DNA of 44,938 nt, taken from assembly GCA_020629235.1 (NCBI GenBank), contig JAHDDS010000016.1, positions 1 to 44,938 of the forward strand. The letters run 5' to 3'. A program made the position numbers and the translations under genes. The notes below the pieces were generated by a model, which was given only the letters and a program-made list of their open reading frames with translations, did no database searches and was not told the DNA's origin. How positions within the stretch are numbered: the first letter of the stretch is position 1; every line of letters starts with the position of its first letter. Shown in pieces: positions 17,453 to 25,879 of the stretch. Source of the stretch: Planktomarina sp. Its GTDB lineage: Bacteria > Pseudomonadota > Alphaproteobacteria > Rhodobacterales > Rhodobacteraceae.

Positions 17453-18514
17453 GTGCCCCAGTTTTATGACCTGACTGTCACCGCCCTGCACCGCACCACC
17501 CGCGACGCGGTGGTGGTGTCGTTGGCCCCGCCACAGGGCGTCGATTTCAGCCACCAGCCAGGGCAGTACCTGACGTTCAAGCGCGACTTTGACGGGGTGG
17601 AATTGCGCCGGTCTTATTCCATCTGCTGCGCGCCGGGGGACGGGTTGCAAGTGGGCATCAAGCGCGTGGACGGCGGGGCGTTTTCCACCTGGGCCAACAC
17701 CGAACTGGCCGTGGGCGACGTGGTGCAAGCCATGGCCCCCATGGGCAATTTTCACGGCCCCGCATTGGGCGACGCTCCGCATATTTTGGCCATCGCGGCG
17801 GGGTCCGGCATCACACCCGTTTTGTCGATCCTGGCCACCACCCTGCGCGACACCCCAGGGGCGCGGGCCACGCTGATCTATGGCAATCGCACGGTCAATT
17901 CGGTCATGTTCCGCGCCGCATTGGCGGACCTGAAAGACACCCACATGGGCCGGTTCAGCCTGATCAACATCATGTCCGATCCCGCCGCTGATCCCGGCCT
18001 GTTCCAGGGCCGCATCGACGGGGCCAAGATCGCAGCACTTTGTGACGGCTGGGTCGATGTGGACAGCGTGGACCGGGCATATGTCTGCGGACCATCGGCC
18101 ATGATGGACGCGGTATCCCAAGCCCTGGTGGATCACGGGATGGGCCGCGATCAAATCCGGGCAGAACGCTTCGCCAGCGCCCAACCGGGCCGCGCCAAGG
18201 CGCCTGCCCCGGGCGGCGTTGCGGCCCAAGGCACCACAGCCCGGGTGATCTTGAACGGCGACAGCCGCGACATCCCCGTCGCCCCCGGCCAATCGCTGTT
18301 AGAGGCCGCCAAAGCCGGCGACATCGACCCGCCCTTTGCGTGTTGCGCGGGGGTGTGTTCCACGTGCAAAGCCAAGCTGACGGACGGCACGGCAGAAATG
18401 GCCCAGAACCACGCCTTGGAAGATTATGAGGTGGACCAGGGTTTCGTGCTGACCTGCCAGGCCGTCCCCACCAGCGCGCGCGTCACTGTGGATTACGACC
18501 AAGCCGGGCACTGA
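17453..18514 (+). CDS. paaE: Phenylacetyl-CoA epoxidase reductase PaaE
   Basis: NADPH-dependent electron donor to PaaAC, 353 residues. Layout: FAD-binding barrel with RRSYSICCAP (about 60-69), NAD(P)-binding domain with AAGSGITPVLSI and YVCGPSAMMDAV, and a C-terminal plant-type [2Fe-2S] ferredoxin domain with CCAGVCSTCKAKL and a fourth Cys in VLTCQAV. The start is GTG at 17453, the only start giving the full N-terminal strand FYDLTVTALHRTT. It ends 5 bp from the convergent paaK stop with no visible terminator. Confidence 0.95.
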   Translation: MPQFYDLTVTALHRTTRDAVVVSLAPPQGVDFSHQPGQYLTFKRDFDGVELRRSYSICCAPGDGLQVGIKRVDGGAFSTWANTELAVGDVVQAMAPMGNFHGPALGDAPHILAIAAGSGITPVLSILATTLRDTPGARATLIYGNRTVNSVMFRAALADLKDTHMGRFSLINIMSDPAADPGLFQGRIDGAKIAALCDGWVDVDSVDRAYVCGPSAMMDAVSQALVDHGMGRDQIRAERFASAQPGRAKAPAPGGVAAQGTTARVILNGDSRDIPVAPGQSLLEAAKAGDIDPPFACCAGVCSTCKAKLTDGTAEMAQNHALEDYEVDQGFVLTCQAVPTSARVTVDYDQAGH

Positions 18515-18519
18515 ACGGG

Positions 18520-19836
18520 TCAGTCTTTGGGGCGGTTGTCCACCACGCGCCGCGCCTTGCCCTGGGACCGTTCCACCCCACCGGGCGCGCGAATGTCCAC
18601 CTGGGCTGTGATCCCGATGCCGTCCTTAATCGCTTGGGCCAGCGCCGCCCCCATGGCCGCGCGGGTGGCATCATCGGCGTGATCGGGCAGCCCTTCGGCC
18701 AGGACCATCATCGTGTCCATGGCCCCGTTCCGCGACAGCTCTATCTGGAAATGCGGGGCCAGGCCCGCCACCTTCAGCACCTGTTCTTCGATCTGTGTGG
18801 GGAAGACGTTCACCCCGCGCAAGATCATCATATCGTCGCTGCGCCCGGTGATCTTTTCCATCCGCCGCAGGGTCCGCGCGGTCCCCGGCAACAGGCGGGT
18901 CAGATCGCGGGTGCGATACCGGATCATGGGCAGGCCTTCTTTGGTCAGGGTGGTGAACACCAACTCCCCCTCTGACCCGTCGGGCAGCACGTCGCCTGTG
19001 ACGGGATCAATGATTTCTGGGTAAAAATGATCTTCCCAAATGTGCAGCCCGTCCTTGGTTTCCACGCATTCGCTGGCCACCCCCGGCCCCAATATTTCTG
19101 ACAGGCCATAGATATCCACGGCGTGCATCCCGAACGCCGCTTCGATCTTGCCGCGCATGGCGTTGGTCCAGGGTTCGGCCCCGAAAATCCCGGTGTTCAG
19201 GTTCGTGTCGGCGGGGTCCAGGCCCATGGCTTCGAACTGTTCCAAGATGTTCAGCATATAGGACGGCGTCACCAAGATCGTCGACGCGCCAAAATCGCGG
19301 ATCAGGTTCACCTGGCGTTCGGTCATCCCGCCGGACACAGGCACCACCGTGCACCCCAACCGTTCCGCGCCGTAATGCGCCCCCAACCCCCCGGTGAACA
19401 GGCCATAGCCATAGGCCACATGCACCACATCGCCCGGCCGCGTGCCCCCCGCCCGCAGCGACCGCGCCACCATATCGGCCCACATGGATACGTCGTTTTG
19501 CGTATATCCCACCACCGTGGGCTGGCCTGTGGTGCCGCTTGAGGCATGGATGCGCGTGATCTGTTCACGCGGCACAGCGAACATGCCAAACGGGTAATGC
19601 GCCCGCAGATCGTCTTTGTATGTGAAAGGAAATTTCGCCAAATCCGCCAGGGAGGTCAGATCATCCGGGTGCACGCCCGCCGCCGCAAACCGATCCCGGT
19701 AAAGCGGCACATTGTCAAAGGCGTGGCGCAAAGACCATTTCAGGCGGTCCAATTGCAGCTTGCGAATTTCATCAATGGACGCGGTTTCCATTGGGTCCAA
19801 ACTGGCGCGATCAGGGGTCAAATCCGGCAAGGTCAT
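18520..19836 (-). CDS. paaK: Phenylacetate--CoA ligase
   Basis: AMP-forming ligase that activates phenylacetate with CoA and ATP, the entry step of the pathway. The 438 residues show RLKWSLRHAFDNVPLYRDRF, the adenylation motif HASSGTTGQPTVVGYTQND, IYGLSEILGPGVA, and the C-terminal FPTQIEEQVLKV and KARRVVD region. Start ATG 19836 follows the paaI stop by 3 bp, so it is the last gene of the minus-strand unit paaG-paaI-paaK. Confidence 0.96.
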   Translation of the reverse strand: MTLPDLTPDRASLDPMETASIDEIRKLQLDRLKWSLRHAFDNVPLYRDRFAAAGVHPDDLTSLADLAKFPFTYKDDLRAHYPFGMFAVPREQITRIHASSGTTGQPTVVGYTQNDVSMWADMVARSLRAGGTRPGDVVHVAYGYGLFTGGLGAHYGAERLGCTVVPVSGGMTERQVNLIRDFGASTILVTPSYMLNILEQFEAMGLDPADTNLNTGIFGAEPWTNAMRGKIEAAFGMHAVDIYGLSEILGPGVASECVETKDGLHIWEDHFYPEIIDPVTGDVLPDGSEGELVFTTLTKEGLPMIRYRTRDLTRLLPGTARTLRRMEKITGRSDDMMILRGVNVFPTQIEEQVLKVAGLAPHFQIELSRNGAMDTMMVLAEGLPDHADDATRAAMGAALAQAIKDGIGITAQVDIRAPGGVERSQGKARRVVDNRPKD

Positions 19837-19839
19837 GGG

Positions 19840-20268
19840 TCAGTCTTCCTTGAACAATTGGCCGCGCAGGGTGCGCGATCCGCCGCGAAATTCGGCGACG
19901 GTTTGGCCGTCTTGGTTGGTGACAGTCACGTCGTAAATCCCGCTGCGTCCTTGCAAGGCCACCTCCTGCGCGGTGGCGGTCAGCACGTCGCCCGCCTGGC
20001 CCGGGCGCAGATAGGTGACGGCGTTGTGCTGCGCCACGGTGACCTGGTTGCGGCTGTTGCAGGCGAAGGCAAAGGCGCTGTCGGCCAGGGCAAAAATCAC
20101 GCCCCCGTGGCAGGTGCCGTGGCCATTGCAGTGGTGGGGCTGGATGGCCATGGACACCGTGGCGCGCCCTTCGTCCACATGATCCAACGCCATGCCAAAC
20201 CACTGCGATGCCTGGTCGCCCGCCCACAGGGCCGCCGCGGATTTTTCGGCCCGGTCCTTGCCGGTCAT
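19840..20268 (-). CDS. paaI: Hotdog-fold thioesterase PaaI
   Basis: 142 residues. Acyl-CoA thioesterase that releases CoA from dead-end hydroxyphenylacetyl-CoA-type products and so protects the CoA pool. Hotdog signature: HHCNGHGTCHGGVIFALADSAFAFACNS (residues about 44-71), containing the HGGxxxxLAD core with the catalytic Asp. Its ATG overlaps the paaG stop by 4 bp; paaK follows after 3 bp. Confidence 0.93.
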   Translation of the reverse strand: MTGKDRAEKSAAALWAGDQASQWFGMALDHVDEGRATVSMAIQPHHCNGHGTCHGGVIFALADSAFAFACNSRNQVTVAQHNAVTYLRPGQAGDVLTATAQEVALQGRSGIYDVTVTNQDGQTVAEFRGGSRTLRGQLFKED

Positions 20269-21050
20269 GGGGCTTTGCCCGAAAACACGGGCGCGCGTTT
20301 TTGCAAGAAGGCCGACACCCCTTCGGCGTAATCTTCACTGCGCCCGCACGCCCCTTGCAACTCTGCTTCCAGCGCCAGCTGATCGTCCAAGCTGTTGGTG
20401 GCCGCTGCCTGGATCGCCTGCTTGGCGCTGGCCAACCCAAAGGTGGGGCCATCGGCCAGTTGCGCCGTCAGGTCCCGCGCGGCGTGCATCAAATCCTGGG
20501 CTGGGTGGGCCTGCCAGATCAACCCCCAGTCCACCGCTTGGGCTGCTGTCACCGGGGTGGCGGTCAGGGCCAGGGCCTTGGCGCGGGCTTCCCCCAACAG
20601 GCGCGGCAGCATCCAACTGCCCCCGGCGTCGGGCACCAAGCCCACTTTGGCAAAAGACTGGATGAACTTGGCCGTGTCCGCCGCCAAAACGATGTCGCAG
20701 GCCAGGGCCAGATTGGCCCCTGCCCCCGCCGCAACACCGTTGACGGCGCAAACAACGGGGCCAGGAAAGGCGCGGATTTGGCGGATCAGCGGGTTGTAAT
20801 AGTCGCGCAACGTGGCCTGCAGGTCCGGCGCGCCCCCCATCTTGGCGGGATCGCGGTCCCCCAAATCTTGGCCCGCACAAAACGCCCGCCCGGCGCCGGT
20901 CAACAAAACGGCGCGTTTGCCCGCCGCCCCGTCCAAGGCCGCGCGCAGGGCAAGGTGCATGGCGTCGTTGAAACTGTTCAGCGTGTCGGGGCGGTTCAGC
21001 GTAATTTCCACCCAAGGGCCGAAATCTTGCACCAAAATCTCGTCTGCCAT
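20265..21050 (-). CDS. paaG: 1,2-epoxyphenylacetyl-CoA isomerase
   Basis: Crotonase-family protein of 261 residues that turns the ring epoxide into 2-oxepin-2(3H)-ylidene-CoA. Recognised by TLNRPDTLNSFNDAMH, the oxyanion loop GAGRAFCAGQDLGDRD, CAVNGVAAGAGANLALACDIV and FAKVGLVPDAGGSW, where Asp replaces one hydratase glutamate as usual in PaaG. ATG 21050 has GGGGAA upstream and faces the divergent fusion gene over 90 bp. First gene of paaG-paaI-paaK. Confidence 0.93.
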   Translation of the reverse strand: MADEILVQDFGPWVEITLNRPDTLNSFNDAMHLALRAALDGAAGKRAVLLTGAGRAFCAGQDLGDRDPAKMGGAPDLQATLRDYYNPLIRQIRAFPGPVVCAVNGVAAGAGANLALACDIVLAADTAKFIQSFAKVGLVPDAGGSWMLPRLLGEARAKALALTATPVTAAQAVDWGLIWQAHPAQDLMHAARDLTAQLADGPTFGLASAKQAIQAAATNSLDDQLALEAELQGACGRSEDYAEGVSAFLQKRAPVFSGKAP

Positions 21051-21080
21051 GTTCCCCGTCCCTTCGTTTTTGGTATAGGG

Positions 21081-21122
21081 ATGGTTTGACGAAACCGCGC
21101 GATTGTCAATTCGACCGCGCGG
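21081..21122. promoter_or_regulatory. Overlapping divergent promoters in the paaG / paaFH control region
   Basis: Two facing -35-like boxes form an inverted repeat TTGAC-N14-GTCAA (21086-21090 and 21105-21109). Plus strand: TTGACG at 21086, 17 bp, ATTCGA at 21109. Minus strand: TTGACA from 21109 to 21104, 17 bp, AACCAT at 21086-21081. Both -10 boxes are weak. A second inverted repeat CCGCGCG/CGCGCGG spans 21095-21122. The overlap would let one bound regulator control both directions. Confidence 0.45.
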
Positions 21123-21140
21123 GCAAACGGCGGGGGATGC

Positions 21141-23150
21141 ATGGCGGGTGTGACGGTGGAACGGCGCGGGGATGTGGCTTGGGTCACCGTGGACAGCCCG
21201 CCGGTGAATGCCACCACCACGCCCGTCCGCCAAGGCTTGATGGACGCTGTGGCCCGCGTCCAAGGCGCGCGGCTGGCCGTGCTGCAGTGCGCGGGCGCGA
21301 CGTTTGTTGCGGGCGGCGACATGCGCGAATTTGACCGCCCCGCTGAACCGCCCCATTTGCCCGACGTGGTGGACGCCATCGAACAATCTGCCACACCTTT
21401 TGTCGCCGCCCTGCACGGCACGGTCTTGGGGGGCGGCTGGGAAATCGCCATGGGCTGCGCCTTTCGCGTGGCAGCCCCAGGCACGACATTCGGCCTGCCC
21501 GAAGTCAACGTGGGCCTGATCCCGGGCGCTGGCGGCACGCAGCGCACCCCGCGATTGTTGGGGTGGGACGCCGCGGTGGCCATGGCCGTGAATGGGGCCA
21601 GGTTGGACGCGGATCAGATGTTGGACCTGGGCGGCATAGACGCCATCAGCGGCGATGTTGCGACTTGGCTTGAAACCTTCGATCAGCCCCGCCCCACTGC
21701 CGTGTCCGCCCGCCCTGCAGCGCCCACATCGCCGGATTTTTGGGAAACCGCCCGCGCCGAAGCGACCCGCAAGGCAAAGGGACAAACCGCGCCCCTGGAC
21801 AATCTGCGCGCGCTGGAATGGGCGGCGTTGCCCTTTGCAGACGGGCAAGTGCTGGAACGGGCGTTGCATTTGGACCTGCGCCAATCAGCCCAAGCGCGCG
21901 CCTTGCGCCACGTGTTTTTCGGCGAACGCGCCGTGGCCAAGCCGGATGCCATCCACGGCATCAAGGCCGAACCTGTGCAGCGCATCGCCATCGTCGGCGG
22001 CGGATTGATGGGCAGCGGGATCGCTGCCGCAGCCCTGATGGCGGGCGCGCAGGTGACGGTGCTGGACACAACAGCCCCCCGCGCCAGCGCGGCCCAGGAC
22101 CGCATCCAGGGCCTGTTGGACGGCGCGGACAAACGGGGCAAGCTGCGCGCGCCCCCAGACCAGGTGATGGCGCAGCTGCACACCACGTGCCAGCCCGAAG
22201 ACTTGGCCCAAGCCGACTTGGTGATAGAGGCGGTTTTCGAAGACCTGGCCACCAAGCAGCAGGTGTTTCAGTCCGTGGCCCAGATCGTGCGCGACGATGC
22301 GATTTTGGCCACCAACACGTCCTATCTGGACCCGCGCTTGATTTTTGACGGCATCCCGGGGCCGGACCGGCAGATCGGTCTGCATTTCTTTGCCCCGGCC
22401 CATGTGATGAAATTGCTGGAAGTGGTGCGCACGCCGGGCACCAGTGCCGCAACGCTGGCCACCGCGTTTCGCTTGGCCAAAGACCTGCGCAAAATCCCGG
22501 TTCTGGCGGGGGTGTGCGACGGGTTCATCGGCAACAGAATGCTGGCGGCCCTGCGCCGGGCGGCGGAATACTTGTTGGCGGACGGGGCCTTGCCCCAAGA
22601 CATCGACCGCGCCATGCGGGGCTTCGGCATGGCCATGGGCCCGTTCGAGGCGCAAGACCTCAGCGGGTTGGACATCGCCCTGGCCCACCGCCGCCGCCAA
22701 GACAGCACCCGCGACCCGCGCCAGCGGTACGTCACCATTTCCGACCAGCTGTGCGCCCTGGGCCGCCTGGGCCAGAAAACGGGCCGGGGGTGGTATGACT
22801 ATGCCCCAGGCCAACGCACCCCGCGCCCCAGCGATCAGGTGCAAGGCGTGATCGAAACCTTCGCCAAGGAAACCTGGATCACCCGCCGCAGTTTTTCGGA
22901 CGACGACATCACCACCACCCTGCTGGCGGCCCTGGCCAACGAAGGCGCGCGGATCGTCGAAGACGGCATCGCCGACAGCCCCGTTGCCGTGGACATTGTC
23001 CAGGTGCGCGGCTTTGGCTTTCCAGCCTGGCGCGGCGGGCCCATGCACTGGGCCGCAGACCAGGGCGACGCGGCGGTGCGGGCCGTCTTGGCGCAAATGC
23101 AAGCCGACAGCCCCAATTCTTGGGTGTTGGCAAAACGGTACAGACCCTGA
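21141..23150 (+). CDS. Fused enoyl-CoA hydratase / 3-hydroxyacyl-CoA dehydrogenase, PaaF-PaaH replacement
   Basis: FadB/FadJ-like multifunctional protein of 669 residues. The N-terminal crotonase domain (about 1-190) keeps both hydratase glutamates: GGGWEIAMGC and LPEVNVGLIPGAGGTQR. The middle is an NAD-binding domain with IAIVGGGLMGSGIAAAAL near residue 282. The active-site histidine lies in GLHFFAPAHVMKLLEVV, and two C-terminal dehydrogenase helical domains follow (CDGFIGNRML; WRGGPMHWAD-like WRGGPMHWAA). No separate paaF or paaH is present, so this gene most likely supplies both beta-oxidation steps of the pathway. ATG 21141 has GGGGGA upstream; divergent from paaG; paaZ follows after 15 bp. 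Confidence 0.88.
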   Translation: MAGVTVERRGDVAWVTVDSPPVNATTTPVRQGLMDAVARVQGARLAVLQCAGATFVAGGDMREFDRPAEPPHLPDVVDAIEQSATPFVAALHGTVLGGGWEIAMGCAFRVAAPGTTFGLPEVNVGLIPGAGGTQRTPRLLGWDAAVAMAVNGARLDADQMLDLGGIDAISGDVATWLETFDQPRPTAVSARPAAPTSPDFWETARAEATRKAKGQTAPLDNLRALEWAALPFADGQVLERALHLDLRQSAQARALRHVFFGERAVAKPDAIHGIKAEPVQRIAIVGGGLMGSGIAAAALMAGAQVTVLDTTAPRASAAQDRIQGLLDGADKRGKLRAPPDQVMAQLHTTCQPEDLAQADLVIEAVFEDLATKQQVFQSVAQIVRDDAILATNTSYLDPRLIFDGIPGPDRQIGLHFFAPAHVMKLLEVVRTPGTSAATLATAFRLAKDLRKIPVLAGVCDGFIGNRMLAALRRAAEYLLADGALPQDIDRAMRGFGMAMGPFEAQDLSGLDIALAHRRRQDSTRDPRQRYVTISDQLCALGRLGQKTGRGWYDYAPGQRTPRPSDQVQGVIETFAKETWITRRSFSDDDITTTLLAALANEGARIVEDGIADSPVAVDIVQVRGFGFPAWRGGPMHWAADQGDAAVRAVLAQMQADSPNSWVLAKRYRP

Positions 23151-23165
23151 CTTTGACAAAGGCCC

Positions 23166-25190
23166 ATGCCCATGACGTTGCACCAGGTTGAAAGCTTTAT
23201 CGCCGGTCGTTGGCTGCCCCCGTCGGGCGACGCCCGCCTGATCCACAGCGCCCTGACCGGCCAACCCATGGCCCAGGTGGGACGCGCCGGGCCGGACAGT
23301 GCGGCCATGCTGGACTATGCCAAAACCAAGGGCGGCCCTGCCCTGCGGGCCTTGACGTTTCACGATCGCGCGCGGGCGTTGAAGGCCCTGGCGCTGCACC
23401 TGCAGGACCGCAAACAGGCGCTGTATGATCTGTCCTTTGACACGGGTGCGACGGCCCAGGACCACCTGATCGACATCGACGGCGGCATCGGCACGATGCT
23501 GGTGATGGCCTCCAAAGGGCGGCGCGACATGCCCGACGATCAGGTCTATCTTGACGGTCCGGTGGAGACGCTGTCGCGCCAAGGCAGCTTCATGGGCCAG
23601 CACATATGCACGCCCCTGCGCGGGGTGGCGGTGCACATCAATGCGTTTAACTTTCCCGTTTGGGGCATGTTGGAAAAGCTGGCCCCGGCGATTTTGGCGG
23701 GCATGCCCGTGATCGTGAAGCCCGCCACTGCGTCGTGTTATGTGACCCAAGCCTGCGTGCGGATGATCTTGGACAGTGCGATTTTGCCCCAAGGATCGGT
23801 GCAACTGGTGTGCGGCGGGCTGGGGGATCTGTTGGACCGATTGGACGGCCAGGACGTGGTCAGCTTCACAGGCTCGGCCGGGACAGCTGGACAGTTGCGC
23901 AGCACCCCAAACCTGATGGACAACGCCGTGCGCTTTGTGGCCGAACAAGACAGTTTGAACGCGTCCATCTTGGGGCCAGATGCTGTGCCAGGCACGCCCG
24001 AATTCGACCTGTTCGTGACTGAAGCCACCCGCGAAATCACCACCAAAGCGGGGCAGAAATGCACGGCCATCCGCCGGATCATCGCGCCGCATGGCACCAC
24101 GGACGCCCTGATTGCGGCCCTGTCGCGCAGCCTGGACAGCGTGGTGATGGGTGATCCCAGGCAGGACACCACCACCATGGGCGCGCTGATATCTGCGGCC
24201 CAACGCGACGATGTGTTGGCCAAAGCCGCACAGATCGCATCGCAGGCGGACGTCGTTTATGGCGATTTGACCCCACCGCCGCACCCCAGCGGCGGCGCGT
24301 ATTTGGCCCCGATTTTACTGTCCTGCCCGGACCCTGACACAGCCCACCATCTGCACACGGTCGAAGCCTTCGGCCCCGTGGCCACGGTGATGGGATATAC
24401 GGACCTGGACCATGCCGTGGCTTTGGCCAATCGGGGCGGCGGGTCTTTGGTGACATCGGTGTTCACCCACGACACGGACGTGGCCCGCCAAGTGGCCTTG
24501 GGGGCAGCAGCGTTCAACGGCCGGATATATTTCAACGACCGCACGTCAGCTGGCGAAAGCACCGGGCACGGATCACCCCTGCCCCACATGGTGCACGGCG
24601 GCCCAGGCCGCGCGGGCGGGGGCGAAGAACTGGGGGGCGTGCGCGGGGTCTTGCACTATATGCAACGCACCGCCATCCAAGGCAGCCCCGACATATTGGC
24701 GGCCATCGGCCATCGCTGGGTGCCCGGTGCCGCAGAAGCCACAGGCCCCGCCCACCCGTTCAAACGCCGGTTTGGGGACCTGGCCATCGGCGAAACGCTG
24801 CACACCCCTGCCCGCACCATCACGGTGCAAGACATCGAAACCTTTGCCCATTTCACAGGGGACACGTTTTACGCCCACATGGACGACGCCGCCGCCAAGC
24901 GAAACCCGTTCTTTCCAGGCCGTGTGGCCCATGGGTACTTGTTGCTGTCGTTTGCCGCAGGGCTGTTTGTGTCCCCCGACGAAGGCCCGGTCTTGGCCAA
25001 CACGGGGTTGGACAATTTGCGGTTCTTGGACCCCGTTGTGGCGGGCGATGCCCTGTCGGTGCGCCTGACGGTGAAGCAAAAGACACCCCGCAACACGGAC
25101 TATGGCGAAGTGCGCTGGCACGTGACCCTGACCAAACAGACCGGGTCCACCGTGGCCGAATACGACCTTTTGACCATGAACGCCCTGTGA
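23166..25190 (+). CDS. paaZ: Bifunctional oxepin-CoA hydrolase / 3-oxo-5,6-dehydrosuberyl-CoA semialdehyde dehydrogenase
   Basis: 674 residues, close to E. coli PaaZ (681). The N-terminal aldehyde dehydrogenase domain has GVAVHINAFNFPVWGMLEKL, VSFTGSAGTAG, the catalytic Glu260 (VRFVAEQDSLN) and Cys299 (AGQKCTAIRR). The C-terminal MaoC-like hotdog hydratase domain carries FTGDTFYAHMDDAAAKRNPFFPGRVAHGY with the Asp/His pair. It opens the oxepin ring and oxidises the aldehyde before it can cyclise. Start may be the ATG at 23166 or at 23172 (AAAGG fits the second slightly better). The stop overlaps paaX by 1 bp. Confidence 0.95.
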   Translation: MPMTLHQVESFIAGRWLPPSGDARLIHSALTGQPMAQVGRAGPDSAAMLDYAKTKGGPALRALTFHDRARALKALALHLQDRKQALYDLSFDTGATAQDHLIDIDGGIGTMLVMASKGRRDMPDDQVYLDGPVETLSRQGSFMGQHICTPLRGVAVHINAFNFPVWGMLEKLAPAILAGMPVIVKPATASCYVTQACVRMILDSAILPQGSVQLVCGGLGDLLDRLDGQDVVSFTGSAGTAGQLRSTPNLMDNAVRFVAEQDSLNASILGPDAVPGTPEFDLFVTEATREITTKAGQKCTAIRRIIAPHGTTDALIAALSRSLDSVVMGDPRQDTTTMGALISAAQRDDVLAKAAQIASQADVVYGDLTPPPHPSGGAYLAPILLSCPDPDTAHHLHTVEAFGPVATVMGYTDLDHAVALANRGGGSLVTSVFTHDTDVARQVALGAAAFNGRIYFNDRTSAGESTGHGSPLPHMVHGGPGRAGGGEELGGVRGVLHYMQRTAIQGSPDILAAIGHRWVPGAAEATGPAHPFKRRFGDLAIGETLHTPARTITVQDIETFAHFTGDTFYAHMDDAAAKRNPFFPGRVAHGYLLLSFAAGLFVSPDEGPVLANTGLDNLRFLDPVVAGDALSVRLTVKQKTPRNTDYGEVRWHVTLTKQTGSTVAEYDLLTMNAL

Positions 25191-25867
25191 TGGACCGCGC
25201 CCTGCCCGCCGACGTGGCCGCCTTGCGCGCCATTGCCCCCATCAAGACCTGGTCGCTGGTGGTGACCGCCTTGGGGGACGCGGGTGCTGGTCCATCGGCC
25301 CCCGTGGCCAGTGCGGATTTGGCCCAGATCTGCGACGCTGCGGGCATTCAAGCGGCGGCGTTGCGCGTGGCCTTGCACCGTTTGTCCAAAGACGGCTGGG
25401 TGGGGGCGCAGAAAACCGGGCGCACCAGCGCGTATTTTTTGACGGACAAAGGCCAGGCGGCGACCCAAGCCGTGCGGGCGCAAATCTATGACCCGGGGTT
25501 TGACGGTTTGGCGGCGTGGTGGCTGTGGATGTTCGAACGCCCGCCTGCGATTGACCTGCCACGCCATGTGGTCCTGAACGCCACGACAATCGCCACCCTG
25601 ACCCCCACCCCGCCCGATGGGGCGGCGGGGGTGCGCGTGGCGGGGGATGTGCCCGATTGGATCGTCACCGCCTGCCTGCCCGCCCCCCTGGCGCAAGGGG
25701 TCGCAGACCTGACAGCCGCCGCGCGGGCCACCAGCCCTGCGGCGCGATTGTTGACCCTGCACCACTGGCGCAGGATTGCCCTGCGCGATGGGTTTTGGCT
25801 GTTAAAGGCCCTGCGCCCCCATGGCCCCGAAGCGCAGTGCCAAAGGGCCGTGCACGCGGTGCTGTAG
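25190..25867 (+). CDS. paaX: PaaX-family transcriptional regulator (short form)
   Basis: 225 residues with an N-terminal winged helix: IKTWSLVVTALGD, then IQAAALRVALHRLSKDGWVGAQKTGRTSAYFLTDKG, the wing pattern of PaaX repressors that respond to phenylacetyl-CoA. E. coli PaaX has 316 residues, so the C-terminal effector region is clearly shorter here. It overlaps paaZ by 1 bp (TGATG) and closes the catabolic unit, suiting feedback control of the paa promoters. It ends 12 bp from the convergent TRAP operon. Family assignment is good; operator and ligand are inferred. Confidence 0.8.
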   Translation: MDRALPADVAALRAIAPIKTWSLVVTALGDAGAGPSAPVASADLAQICDAAGIQAAALRVALHRLSKDGWVGAQKTGRTSAYFLTDKGQAATQAVRAQIYDPGFDGLAAWWLWMFERPPAIDLPRHVVLNATTIATLTPTPPDGAAGVRVAGDVPDWIVTACLPAPLAQGVADLTAAARATSPAARLLTLHHWRRIALRDGFWLLKALRPHGPEAQCQRAVHAVL

Positions 25868-25879
25868 CACCCTTGGCCC

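Noticed and set aside
16127-18292. 721-codon minus-strand frame opposite paaC-paaE
   Set aside because: Antisense shadow of four overlapping, clearly conserved paa genes.
21885-24284. 799-codon minus-strand frame opposite the fusion protein and paaZ
   Set aside because: Low-complexity His/Gly/Arg/Val composition and no recognisable motif; the plus strand carries catalytic motifs throughout.
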